A DNA stretch of 64,000 bases from Rhizophagus irregularis (GCF_026210795.1 NC_089447.1:1738501-1802500); one strand, 5' to 3'. Positions 23,323 to 34,540 are shown, counted from the first letter of the stretch. Made by a program: numbers and translations. Notes: a model not told the origin generated them from the letters alone.

Positions 23323-24804
23323 TGAAATTTTTAAAAAAACTTCGAAGTTGGACGAAATTACTAAAACTTTCAGAAACTTCGTAGGGCTGGAGTCCCTACA
23401 AAATTAATTTTTCTTTAAAAAAAATTTTGTTAAAACTTTTTAAAGAAAAAGATTTTAAAGTTTAAACTTTATCAAAAAGTTTAAATATATATATATATTT
23501 TAATTAAATTATATTATTTATTTTTACTCACCTTAGGAACTGAACTGAATATCTCAACATAATACTTGGTTAGTGATCAATCATCTCACATGACCAATCA
23601 GTGCAGTTATTACTGTACACTAAACTGAATTGCTCCTACAGCCCTAGTAAAAATATTAATAGGATTAATTCATAGTTACCAATCGGTATATGCCTATTGG
23701 ATTCAGTTTCACAAGAACCCCAAATATCTCCAAAACAGGGCATAAGTCACACTTTCAGGCAAACATGGCATAGCAGCCTTTATCTTTATTAATTATTTAT
23801 CAAACTTCACAAATTTACATACATAAAGAAAATAGAAAAATAAAATAAAAACTAACTAAAAACAAAGCTATATAGTCTCCTAGAAAGAAATTAAAATTAA
23901 AAGAGAATTCAAAAGAAAAATCGCTAATACTAACACTTCCTAGATCTTCCCCTTTGATATATTCCAACCAAAGTAGAAGTAACCATGCTAACATAATAAC
24001 GAATGACATGTCCACTATTAAAATCAACATTCCATCCTGCAAAAGCTGTTATTAAGTAGCATCGTTAGACGACCCATAAAACCTGACATGTGATTAAACC
24101 AAGATAATCCATATTTCATCGAGTTCATTAACCAATCGGTTCTGGAATCACGTGAATCAACATGGGTCAGAGGTGGTAAAGATGAGTAAGGTAAATAAGA
24201 AGATTTGGGCAAACCTTTAGGTCTTGAGGATTGTTTAAGTTTTGAAGTAATGTTCATCACATGTTCCCATATGCCTTTATCATACGAATGCGAATTCCAA
24301 ATTCGTTTATTTGAATTTGTTGATAAAATTGTTGTGAATGGCAGCGATCACAGTCATGAAGGTAAGGTGAGGAATACCTAAATTTTCAAAGAATTCCAAG
24401 AAAGCAGTAGGCAAATAGCCTCAAACCAGACTATAGGAGGACCAGTTACTAGACGAGAAAGTCCAACAAGGGAAGAAAATGATCCTATCAATTTGAGAGG
24501 AATAATCACAATTGGCGTTATTACCCGCTTCTTTAAGTTTTTGGGTAAGATGGTTGAGATATGATGTCAAAATTTGTTGTAATTTAGGATAGCGCTTCTT
24601 GCACATAAATAAGTGCATAAAGTCTTCTAGTTGGTCTTCATAAAAGCAACAGGTAAGAATTTCTACATATAAGTTAGGTCGCGTCCTTTTAAGAGATTTC
24701 AAAGTAGGTAAATCCACCAAAAAGAGTTGAAATTTCATTGTATGATTTCTGGAAACATTTTCCTTAGTAAAAGAGTTATCATATTTAGGTTGGAACATTA
24801 ATGC

Positions 24805-25089
24805 AGGACCCCGGATATCTCCAAAACAGGTCATAACTCACACTTTCGGCAGATTGGCCCATTTTTCGACGCAAGAATCGGTTTTTTGTAAATATCTCGG
24901 CATCCAGTGGTCAATTTTGATGAACTTTTTTTTAAATTGTAGAGCTAAATGAGGGCTACAAAAAAAAAAAAGTTCATTAAAATTGAATTACTGGATGCTG
25001 AGATATTTACAAAAAACGATTTTTAGTTTACGTAAGGGGTGTTTTTACGAAAAGTCCATTATGACCTTTATATTAGATATCCGGGTCCT
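24805..25089. mobile_element. Intact 285-bp MITE inside the LINE (TSD ATTAATGC)
   Basis: Ends AGGACCCCGGATATCT and the inverse of AGGACCCGGATATCT are flanked by perfect 8-bp duplications ATTAATGC (24797-24804 and 25090-25097). A large internal inverted repeat (GTTTTTTGTAAATATCT arms, about 50 bp each) gives a foldback structure. Excision in silico restores the LINE reading frame across WHALMFQ. No coding capacity. Confidence 0.92.
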
Positions 25090-25783
25090 ATTAATGCATG
25101 CCAAGTAAGAGCCCAATCAACCATATACTGAGATGAGTCTGATAGTAAAGAAGTAAAACGGAAACGAGAAAGAGCTAAAAGGTCTTTCATATATAACATT
25201 TGATGATATTGTTTAAACAAATGTCTTGGATTAGATTCACAGATCACGTCATCATAGACCAAAATATAATCATGAACTGCGGCTAGGTCAAGGCGAAAAA
25301 TAAGAACAGCGTCCTCAGATGTATGTGCTATATTAGCTAAAGAGTCAGCAAAGTCATTCCAATAAAAATTAGAGTGCACTTTAACTTTGAAGGATAGAAC
25401 TGAAAGGTTTTTGTCTACAATCAATTTTTGAATAATAGCCCAAAGTTCAAAGTTGGTGGTCTTATAATAAAGACGGGAATCTAAATAATCAGATAGGAAA
25501 CAATGTTTCAAACCCTCAATGGAAATCTGTGAATCAGTATAAATATAAATAACAGATTTTGCAGGAGAAGCTGACAAGGCTGCATAAATAGCAGCAGCTT
25601 CGGCTCAAGAAGAGGAAGGCCAATCGTGAATAACACCCCGTTTATAGGTGGCAATGGAATTAAGGAAGCCAGAATCTTTAACAATTTGAACCCAGCCCCA
25701 ACTCATAGAGATATCACTAGTTCCTAAATTAATAAGAGCATCAGGAAATTATATAGTGCGAAAAGTTGCGCAAGTTTACACAT

Positions 25784-26850
25784 CATAATATTTCGTAAGC
25801 TTCCAGACCCGCCGCAAGTTTGCGTAAGCGTAATATTTTGTAACTTTTTAAAATATTTCGAAATATTACGATATGCAAAGCTTCGTAATTTTACGATTTG
25901 TAATATTCCGTAATTTTGCGGTTCGCAATATTTCGTAATTTTACATAATATTTCGTAAGTTTTCAGACCCGTCGCAAGTTTGCGTAAACGTAATATTTTG
26001 TAACTTTTTAAAATATTTCGAAATATTACTGTATGCAAGGCTTCGTAATTTTACGATTCGTAATATTCCGTAATTTTACTGCGTAATACTTCGCAACTTT
26101 TTTAAAATATTTCGAAATTCTATGATGCGTAATGTTCCATAATTTGATGATTCGTAATATTCTGTGATTTTACACAACTTAATATTTCGTAATATTTCAA
26201 AATATTTCGATAAATAATACTTCATTTTCTGTACTATAAGTTTATATAATGTATGTTTTATTAGATATAATCATAAAAAATTACAAGTATTTATTAATAT
26301 ATACAGAATACATAAAAGTAAAAAAAGAAAGAGTAGAGTAACAATATTATTAGACGTAAAAAGAAGAGAAACAGCTATAGTAACGTTAGTATTAGATATA
26401 AAGATAAAAGAAATATTGTTATTATTGTTAGTATTAAGGTAAAAAGAGTTAAAGAAACAGTAAAAGGAGTAAAAGAAACATGGATATTATCGTTAGTATT
26501 AAAGTACAAGTAAAAAGAAATAAAGGAAACGTAGATAGTATTGTTAGTATTACGACATAAAGTAACAAAGAGGTAAAAAAAAATGCGTTAATATTAAAAT
26601 AATTAGTATTAATAAATAAATATTTCTATACCTGCAAAGTAATTGAACAAAAGAATAAAGAAATAAAGAGAAAGGAAAAAATAAACATGTTGTTAGTATT
26701 GTTAGTATCGTTAGTATTAAAGTACAAGTAAAAAGGAATAAAGGAAACATGGATATTATTGTTAGTATTACGATACAAAATAACAAAGAGGTAAAAAAAA
26801 ATGAAAATAATTAGTATTAATAAACAAATATTTCTATACCTGCAAAGCAA
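25784..26850. repeat. Left subterminal repeats of the CATCAGG element
   Basis: Two direct copies about 161 bp apart (CATAATATTTCGTAAG start at 25784 and 25945) consist of CGTAATATT words. Farther in, a unit of about 208 bp (AGTATTAAAGTACAAG at about 26494 and 26702) is repeated with small changes. Apparent minus-strand frames here are low-complexity products of the repeats. Confidence 0.7.
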
Positions 26851-27790
26851 TAAATTATGAAATATATGTAAATATATTGTATATAATTAAAGAAATAATA
26901 GAAAGAAGAGACAAAAAAATTAAAAATATTGAACAAAAGAATAAAGAAATAAGAAACAAAAATAAATAAGACAAAAACGCGTGCATGATTAAATGATTAA
27001 ATCACATGCAAGGATCAGCCTAATTTTGATTGGCCAGAAAATACGATATCATAAAATTACAGAAATTTGCATTTTAAAAAATTATGTATATTGTACAGCA
27101 GGTGTGACATAAATAAATCGTGACTGAAATTTGTGTTCAATTTGTGTTGATAATTCTGGTAAAAAATTATTAATTTTGGCCAAATTTCGTTAAATTTGTT
27201 AAATTTGTGTTGAGTTTGTGTTGAATTTGTGTTGCGTAATTTTTTATTTATCACAAAGGGATGATATTTAGTAATTGCATGTACGACGTACAAGATTTTT
27301 TTTTATGATTTTTTTAAGAAATGTACGCAAAATATTTAATCAGAATATAATTGTTTTATTTTTAAATATGATATATTGATTTTTTTTTAAAAAAAAAATT
27401 GATTTTTTTAAAATTCAATAGAATGTGCTAATAATAAATTGGTTTATTTTTAAATATAATATATTGATATTTATATTTAAATAACCAAAACATGTACATG
27501 ATTTTTAATTATTTTTAATTGAAATCAAACTAAGATTTTTTTTTAAAAAAAAATTAAAATAAATTAAGTGATTTATATTTATATTTAGAATCATGATATT
27601 TATATTTAGATAATCCATATCCGCATGAGATTTAATTAATATGTTTAATGATGAAAAGTCTAATAAATTAAATTTTAATTGAAACGAGAAATAAAATCAA
27701 ACCAAAGAGGTATTGTTCAAATTTTATTTAAAGTGACATTTTACGACTTTCTTTCAAATTTTTACTCATCCCAAAATCAAATTACTAATA

Positions 27791-28415
27791 ATGCCTCGCC
27801 ACACACGTCGTCGTTCCCACTATAACGTCCATTGGAACTGGGCTATGATGGACGAACTTGTTGACATACGCCGAGACAGAAACCGCACCTACCACAATAT
27901 TAATGGTAGAAGCCGCCAAGATTTTTGGGACTCTGTTGCCAATAGGTTCATATGACTAATATCTATAATTTCTTTAAGAAAGAATTTAAATTCAAATTAA
28001 CCAATCCATTTAATTGAATCAGAATAAATAGAATATTTCGAATGAGGGTTTCCGGGCAACAGTGCAGCCAAAAGTGGAGGAACCTCGTCAGGGATTACCA
28101 TGTAAGTAAATAAATAACATTACATTCATATAAATTAAATGTATTTACCGAATATTCAAACTGATTTTGATATTTAGAACTATGTCCTTTATCGTAATGG
28201 TAACCCTGGGCGGCGGCTGTGGACGCGTACCGGCGCAAGATATTATCGTGAATTTAGAACGAGATTTTGGGAGAGGCCGGGTAATTATACTATAATAAAA
28301 TTTATAATTAATATTTACGTTCATGTTTTAAATTTGATAAATTTGATCAATTTTAGTCATGCGTGACGATCGTAGGGCAAGGAGAAACTTACCTACGTAT
28401 CGTAGAAGAAGATAA
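27791..28415 (+). CDS. Myb/SANT-like DNA-binding protein encoded inside a transposable element
   Basis: Four exons (27791-27945, 28032-28101, 28178-28280, 28357-28415) join in frame to 128 aa, using GTAAGT and similar donors and TTTAG or AATAG acceptors. The order HWNWAMMDELVDIRRDR, FWDSVANRIFRMR, then GQQCSQKWRNLVRDYH follows the three-helix Myb/SANT (trihelix-type) pattern: spaced tryptophans, FW..VA, and QC..KW.NL. The C-terminal 45 residues are very Arg-rich (RRARRNLPTYRRRR). Likely role: binding the repeated subterminal motifs of its own element, as Myb-like accessory proteins do in PIF/Harbinger transposons (analogy only). The intact frame in a region of decay suggests recent function. 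GC content is clearly higher than the surroundings. Confidence 0.78.
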
Positions 28416-28780
28416 TTATTTTTATTTTTTTATTATTTATTAAGTGAGTAGCTAGTCCGTACCAAATATCGGCTGGAGACTCACGTTTTTTTGGGCTGTG
28501 ACTGATACTGACGTCCACGCCGTACAGCCTGGGTACTATTTTATAAAATAGTAGCGAACAAGTATCAAATGTGTATTTTTTTTATTAAGTTATAATAAAA
28601 ATTAGAATTTACTTTAATTTTTAACATAAAAATTGTAAATAATAAAAAATTCGTAAATAAAAATAAATTTGCTTTCCCAAACTTAAAAAAAAAGGTGTTT
28701 ATATAAAAGAAAAGGTGTTTATATTATTTTTGATTATTCAATAGTATCACATGCCATTTGTATACGTTCTACTGCATATG

Positions 28781-29280
28781 CAGTTTACAATCTCGTAAAT
28801 TTTCGAAATATTTCAACCGTAATATTACGCAGGTTTACAGTTTCGTAAATTTTCGAAATATTTCAACCGTAATATTACGCAGGTTTACAGTTTCGTAAAT
28901 TTGCAGAATATTTTGACCGTAATATTACGCAGGTTTACAGTTTCGTAAATTTTTGAAATATTTTAACCGTAATATTACGCAGGTTTACAGTTTCGTAAAT
29001 TTTCGAAATATTTTAACCGTAATATTACGCAGGTTTACAGTTTCATAAATTTTCGAAATATTTCAACCGTAATATTACGCAGGTTTACAGTTTCGTAAAT
29101 TTTCAAAATATTTTAACCGTAATATTACGCAGGTTTACAGTTTCGTAAATTTTCGAAATATTTCAACCGTAATATTACGCAGGTTTACAGTTTCGTAAAT
29201 TTTCGAAATATTTCAACCGTAATATTACGCAGGTTTACAGTTTCGTAAATTTGCAGAATATTTTGACCGTAATATTGCGT
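28781..29280. repeat. 50-bp tandem array, about 9-10 copies
   Basis: The unit contains AGGTTTACAGTTTCGTAAAT followed by TTCGAAATATTTCAACC and CGTAATATTACGC. It repeats at 28831, 28881, 28931, 28981, 29031, 29081, 29131, 29181 and 29231 with one to four changes each. It forms the right subterminal part of the CATCAGG element and is a plausible array of protein-binding sites. Confidence 0.92.
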
Positions 29281-29874
29281 AAATCTTACGATATTGAAAA
29301 CTCACGTAATATTTTAACCGTAATATCACATAAATCTTACGAAATTGTAAACTTACGTAATATTTTGAAATTTTTCGAAATATTATGCCATAAACTTTCG
29401 TAAACTTACAAAATCGTAAACTTAAGCAATTTTTCGCGCTATAAAATTTCCTGATGAGAACCATCAGTGTAAAAGGTATAATGTGAATCTGGAGAGAGCA
29501 CAACTGATGATGATGCAGCAACATCACCAGCCGTGAATAAAGGTGAAGCAGGCGAAGCCATGTCAACAGTGCCAATAGAAGTACAAGAAATATCAGCAGC
29601 TAATGCTGAACGAACAGAGAGATTACAATTTGAAATAACATAATCCATAATTTCAGCCCATGATACCGTAGCAAACAAGCTGGATGTGTGATTCATAATG
29701 GATGATTTCTTCATAGGTAAAATCCATGACTGACGAAGAGAAACCGAATAGGAGCAAGCCACAGAACTAGTAGCAACTGATTTCTTTGAGTAGGAAGATT
29801 TATTTATATTCAAATTACAACCAGGACAAGGTTGTAGGGTAATCAAATCGCTCGAACAGGATAAGTCACACTTT

Positions 29875-29933
29875 CGGTCAAACATGGCATAGTAGCCTTT
29901 ATCTTTATTAATTATTTATCAAACTTTACAAAA
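29875..29933 (-). mobile_element. Tail-only LINE fragment at the same target site
   Basis: These 59 bp match the 3' tail of the long LINE fragment (about 23756-23815, containing AATAATTAATAAAGATAAAG on the minus strand). They are flanked by the same 12-bp AAGTCACACTTT (29863-29874 and 29934-29945), so a second, extremely 5'-truncated insertion used the same site. Confidence 0.75.
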
Positions 29934-30410
29934 AAGTCACACTTTTGGCAGATTGGCCCATTTTTCAAGGGTTTAAAAAATCGTTTTTTGTAAATATCTT
30001 GGCATCCAGTGATCCAATTTTGATGAACTTTTTTTAAATTGTAGAGCTAAATGAAGGCTACAAAATAGAAAAAAGTTCATTAAAATTGAATTACTGGATG
30101 CTGAGATATTTACAAAAAACGATTTTTTAAGTTTCAGCAAAAAGGGGTGTTTTTGGCCAAAAGTCCATTATGACCTTTATATTAGATATCCGGGGTCCTG
30201 TTTCACATATAATAATAAATCAAATGATGTCTATTGAATAATTACCTAATTTATTTAAATTAATAAATCCTTTCAATCCGAATAGCCTAAATTTTTATAT
30301 AGTTATCAATCAGGTATATGCCCTATTGATTACTAATTTTTGGCTAATCTATTAGCCTAATAGTTACCAATAAGGTATATGCCCAATTTTTCAGCTAGAA
30401 CTCTGAACTA

Positions 30411-30583
30411 TACATGCCACCCAAATTATTTTGGGCTGCCATAATTATAAGTAAAATCCCAAATTCAATTATGGCATCCCAAATTATTTTGGCACTTTAC
30501 ATAGTAAATTATATATAAACTAAATGAATTACGGCATCCCAAATTATAATTATGGCATCCCAAAATAATTTGGGCAGTATGTA
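30411..30583. mobile_element. MITE nested in the hAT-like element
   Basis: Inverted ends of about 38 bp (TACATGCCACCCAAATTATT against TACATACTGCCCAAATTATT) bound 173 bp. Interior copies of GGCATCCCAAATTAT are also inverted. It separates the terminal TAGAACTCTGAAC of the host element from its subterminal repeats. Confidence 0.75.
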
Positions 30584-30724
30584 TACTTTGAACAGATCAG
30601 CCAAATTCAGGTAATTCGACCTGACCTGACCTGAAATTCAGGTCAGATATGAGATTTTTGAAAAAAATTCAGGTCAGGTATGAAGATTGACCTGACCTGA
30701 TTGACCTGTTGACCTGAAACTATT

Positions 30725-30955
30725 GATTCTACTATATAATAAAAGTGAGTTGCAGTATTGCGATTCACTTTTTTATATTGATTTTATATAATAAAAGTGA
30801 GTTGAAATATTGCGATTCACTTTTTTATATTGATTTTATATAATAAAAGTGAGTTGTGATATCGCAACTCACTTTTTTTATATTAATTCTATATAAAAAA
30901 AAAAGTGAATTGCAGTGTTGGGATTCACTTTTTTATATGATTTTAATATAAAAAT
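30725..30955. repeat. 60-bp palindromic tandem array (about four copies)
   Basis: Each unit contains TATATAATAAAAGTGAGTTG and GATTCACTTTTTTATATTG, so each can form a hairpin between AAAAGTGA and TCACTTTT. It belongs to the hAT-like element. Confidence 0.8.
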
Positions 30956-31379
30956 GTTGAATCGCAATATTTCAAGAAAAAACGTTGCGAAAACGTTTTT
31001 TTCATAATATTATATTAAAAAAATGTTTCGTAACATTTTTTTTTTGATATTTCAATAATAACATTGCAAAAACATTTTTTTCATAATGTAAAACGTTTTG
31101 CAATATTTTTTTTCAATATTTTAATAAAAAACGTTGCAAAAACGTTTTTTTTTTATAATATTATATTAAAAAAAAAAGGTTTGTACCATTTTTTTTTAAT
31201 ACTTTAATCAAAATAGTCCTGAAATTTTTCAGGTTAGGTCAAACAGACAACCTGATATAACCTGACCTGACCTGACCTGAAAAAAATTTCAGGTCAGGTT
31301 TATCAATTAACCTGACTCATGACCCATTCGGAACTCTATTTTCAGCTTTCGACTCGTCTTAAAAGAAAATAGAAATGTT

Positions 31380-32200
31380 AGTAACATTTCTTAAAATAAT
31401 AAAAAAATTCTTCTTTGATTTCCTTTACTTTGATTCAAAGTTTGGTAGCTTCAGTTATGTTTTTCATCTGAAAACTCTAATAAAAAAAAGAGAAAAATAA
31501 GTTACCGTATTTTGCGGTATATAAGCACCCCATTTTTGCACTTGATGCCGGCCAAGATCCTCATAATTTTGGCCAAAATCGCCATAATTCTGGCCAAGAG
31601 TGCTTACTTTCGGGAGGGTGCTTACTTACCGCAAAATATGGTAGTTACATTTCTTTAAAAAAAAAGAATTAAAAGGTAATGAACACCAAACACCTTTTTT
31701 TCCAGTCAACTTTACTGCATTTCAAAAGTCCAGTTATGTTTTTCGTTCGGCAACCCTATAAAAAGAAAAATAGAAATGTTAGTAGTGTTTCTTAAAGAAA
31801 TAATAAAAAAACTCCTTTGTTTCTTTTTTACCTTAATTCCAAAAAGTCAGACTATATTTTACGTTCAGAAACCCTAATAATAAAAAAATAAATGATCAGA
31901 AATCAGATCAACATTTTGTACTACAGTTCTGATTTCCAATAATTATCTTTTTTAATAAAAATTTACAACATACTTGAGGTCTGAAGTTTATCTTTAAGCC
32001 TGTTCCTACAAAATAAAGTAAAGAAGAAATGTTAAAACGTTTCTTTAAATGAATTTCACTGAAGCCTCCTTTATTACAACATACTTGAAGTTCGAAGTCT
32101 ATCTTCAAGCCCATCCTTACAAAATAAAGTAAAAAGAAATGTTAGAATGTTTCTTTAAGTAAATTTCACTAAAGTCCCTCTCATTACAACATACCTACAA
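31380..32200 (-). repeat. Second array of micro-exon-like modules
   Basis: On the minus strand at least five units have an acceptor (TTTTGTAG, TTTTATAG, TTATTAG), a segment of 31-48 nt and, in four of them, a donor (GTATGT twice, GTAAAA, GTAAAG). Two neighbouring segments are clearly homologous: GGGCTTGAAGATAGACTTC and AGGCTTAAAGATAAACTTC, encoding GLKIDF/GLKINF-like peptides in the read-through frame; joining those two gives an open 21-codon frame. Intron-like spacers carry a hairpin GAAATGTTA-G-TAACATTTC or decayed versions. The layout parallels 2161-2850, although the sequences differ. A MITE (31505-31641) interrupts the array. No long spliced frame could be built. Confidence 0.6.
31505..31641. 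mobile_element. TA-flanked MITE with CCGTATTTTGCGG ends
   Basis: Ends CCGTATTTTGCGGTATATAA and the inverse of CCATATTTTGCGGTAAGTAA bound 137 bp, with TA at 31503-31504 and 31642-31643. Same family as 5812-5922. It sits inside the second micro-exon-like array. Confidence 0.85.
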
Positions 32201-34540
32201 AAATTTGTCTGTAAATCATTGTATGTATTAACTGTTACTGATTTGAACAACAAATAGTCGTAGAATTCTTATTTGAACACTTTCAACTAATACAATACCT
32301 GACTACGAGGGTAACTATAGCAAGTAAAAGTAGCACTACCAGCGTTGTATTTCAACTAGTTGTATTTTCTCACGCATTCTCATGCATTGTGACACGCCGC
32401 CCATAGGATATTAAAATAAAATACCGTATGTTGCCACCGACGTGTTGAGTTCGAATAATATTTATGCTTGGTTTAAAATAAGAATTAGTTACAAAAATTA
32501 CAAAACATTATTTTCTTACCAAATATTATTTTAAAATCTCGAACTTAATAATATAATATTAATTAATTCTCAAGCGTACAATAAGCATATTCATATTGAA
32601 TAACTTTTTAATAATTAATATTTTAATATTATTTTTATTGAGCCAAAAATTGACTGCGGAATTTCCTATCGAAATCCACTTGTATTTATACATTTTTAAG
32701 AAAAATATTTCTCATATTTACTATTTTTTCTAATAAAATTCGAAGATCTATTATCATCTGACTATCTCGTTACACTAAACTAAACTATAAATATAATTTT
32801 ATTGGCTAATTATTTACCCATCGGTTAATTATTTATCCTTCAGCTAATTATTTATCCTTATTCTATTTTATTGCATTTTTCGGTTATTACAGCATAAGAT
32901 TTATTATTTTAATTTATTAAAAAAAATATAAAAAAATTTTCAGTTTATAAAACTGATAAAAAATAAATAAAAAATTTTTTTTAAATAAATAAAAAAGGAC
33001 CAGTTTAAAAAACTGATAAAAAATAAATAAAAAATTTTTTTTTTTTTTAAATAATTTAAATAATTGTATGTTGAAATCAGGTTTTAAAAAAAATAAAAAA
33101 TAAGATTGAAAAAAAATGATTGGTGCTATGCAACTCAAAACTCTTAGTCTTAATTTTACGCAAATATAATTTATGAGTTGCTTAAAATTAAACCGGTCTA
33201 CATAAATTCAATTTGTGAGTTTAAAATATAATCTCATATAAACTCTACATAAATCCATATATGAGTTATATCAGTATTGTTCAGAGTCCTTAGACCATAA
33301 ATAAACTAATAACTAATATAGTAGTAAAAAAGTTTTAATATAATAAAAAAAGAAGCTATTCAAGAAACAGACCAGAATTTAAATCTGAAAATTAAAACAA
33401 CTTTCGTGATTTTTTGAGTGAAATATTACAAATATAAAGTCAAAATGTAGTTTATAATAGAACTAATACTATATTTATATATATAAATATGTATTAAATC
33501 TTTATAGTATAAAAGGTAAAAATAGCATGTAAAAGTGTTAATATATATATTCAGTTGAAAAAGTTTCAATTTTTCCAGAATAAGCATTAACCTTTAGTTA
33601 TATATTGAAGATTTTATTTATATAATAATTGTAAAATTTTTAGCAGAAAATTAATTTTTTAAATATAGTAATAAAAATTAATAAAATTACAAATGGATTT
33701 AAAAAGATTAAAAGAATTTCTAATGTGATTAGTACTATTAATAGTAGTTATATACCAATTAAAATATTATATATATTTTTTATAGATTATTTTTAATAGA
33801 AAGGTTCTATTCAATTATTTTATATAATTAATTACAAGAAAAAATTTTTGAATATATATATTAGTTGGTTAAGTTTTACATATAATAGTAAAGTTTTAAT
33901 AAATTTTAACTTTATAATAAATTTAATAATCAATAATTTTTCTTTTAATAATAAATATATTTTGGGTAATAAAGAATATCTAAATTTTAGTTGGTTAATA
34001 GTTTCTTATAAAAATATTGATAGAAAATTAATTTAACAGTAAATATATTTTAATCTTAAATATTTCCAAATAATAATTAAAGTAAAACAAACTTTTAATT
34101 TATTAAAGAGTAAATAGAGATATCTTTTTTATAATTTAAAAAAAAATTCTTTCTGGTAGATCTCACGCCTAAAAAAAATTTCCAAATATAACTGAAAAAA
34201 GTGATTTTATCACTGAATCATATAAGAAAAATACATTTTTGTTTGCAAAAATAAAACTCTTGACTTTCAGTCTACAATATTCAGAAAAAACCTGGAGTTT
34301 TTTGAGAAAATATTGGTTTCTTTCTTTTGTTTTGCTAGCTGTAGTAATAGTATTAAATTAGCTAGTAGCTACGTTAAAAGTACTTTTCTGCTGTATATAA
34401 GGGCTAGAATCACTCATATGGACGAGTAAACTGAAGGACTATACTAAAAATATATTTATTAACAACAGTTAATAACGGGTTTCACAACTTTTAGTATACA
34501 ACTTTTTCAACTTTCTCTCATTTTTAGTGCTGAATTTGCT
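32201..34540. other. Gene-free AT-rich stretch
   Basis: No coding region, RNA gene or clear element was recognised. Two direct copies of an AGTTTAxAAAACTGATAAAA unit occur at 32942 and 33002. A frame at 34544-34700 (about 51 codons, starting MINMKKRLS) may belong to a decayed gene that continues beyond the retroposon at 34765. Confidence 0.55.

Larger units (their letters stand above)
25739..29456. mobile_element. 3.7-kb CATCAGG-family element carrying a Myb/SANT gene
   Basis: Inverted ends of about 30 bp start CATCAGGAAATTATATAG and CATCAGGAAATTTTATAG. They are flanked by a 2-bp duplication (AG on the + strand), inferred because removing the element plus one AG restores the LINE RNase H frame (DGSLINLG). 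Large subterminal regions are built from CGTAATATT / TTTCGAAATATTACG words. The only gene recognised is the four-exon Myb/SANT-like gene at 27791-28415; no DDE, RT or tyrosine recombinase motif was seen, so it is probably non-autonomous or a partner of another element. The same CATCAGG termini bound the 522-bp palindrome at 38051-38572, there with TA on both sides. Confidence 0.85.
23756..29862 (-). pseudogene. 5'-truncated LINE: RNase H and C-terminal domain, interrupted twice
   Basis: Minus-strand coding pieces at 29862-29457, 25736-25098 and 24804 down to about 23815 are parts of one non-LTR retrotransposon. Seen: a CPGC zinc-like motif, YTFYTDGS (first RNase H Asp), the RNase H motifs EAAAIYAAL, YTDSQISIEGL and KVHSNFYWNDFADSLA, then a post-RNase H region (FQPKYDNSFT, DLPTLKSLKRTRP, MHLFMC). 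The frame rejoins exactly when the nested MITE (24805-25089) and the 3.7-kb element (25739-29456) and their duplications are removed. A TGA just before EAAAIYAAL (about 25604-25606) and decay near the 3' end show it is dead. It is flanked by the 12-bp duplication AAGTCACACTTT. Confidence 0.88.
23714..30199. mobile_element. Outer MITE copy split by LINE insertion (8-bp TSD GTTTCACA)
   Basis: The left 42 bp (from AGAACCCCAAATATC at 23714) and the right part (29934-30199, ending GATATCCGGGGTCCT) are the two ends of one 285-bp-type MITE. Each is flanked by the same 8-bp duplication GTTTCACA (23706-23713 and 30200-30207). Everything between 23756 and 29933 was inserted later. The family is the same as the intact copy at 24805-25089. 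An 8-bp duplication suggests hAT mobilisation. Confidence 0.85.
30396..31338. mobile_element. hAT-like non-autonomous element with CCTGACCTGA subterminal repeats
   Basis: The 943-bp element starts TAGAACTCTGAAC, ends in the inverse of TAGAGTTCCGAAT, and has perfect 8-bp duplications TTTTCAGC (30388-30395 and 31339-31346). Subterminal regions (30600-30720 and 31200-31320) are dense in CCTGACCTGA. The middle holds two arrays: 60-bp AAAAGTGAGTTG units and AACGTTGCGAAAACG units. No transposase. A TA-type MITE is nested near its left end. Confidence 0.85.

Noticed and set aside
26550-26850. Minus-strand frames of 74-78 codons in the CATCAGG element
   Set aside because: Composition (I, L, F, Y, T) and repetition come from the duplicated unit of about 208 bp; no conserved motif.
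28781-29280. CRISPR-like regular repeats
   Set aside because: The 50-bp units are contiguous with no unique spacers, in a eukaryotic transposon context.
23756-29933. LTR retrotransposon suggested by similar 60-bp sequences at both ends
   Set aside because: The similar stretches are 3' tails of a LINE bounded by three copies of a 12-bp target duplication; the coding part is of non-LTR type (RNase H followed by a zinc-like C-terminus).
31908-32114. 68-codon minus-strand frame as a single protein
   Set aside because: It reads straight through GTATGT/TTTTGTAG borders of two homologous modules; the modular interpretation explains it better.
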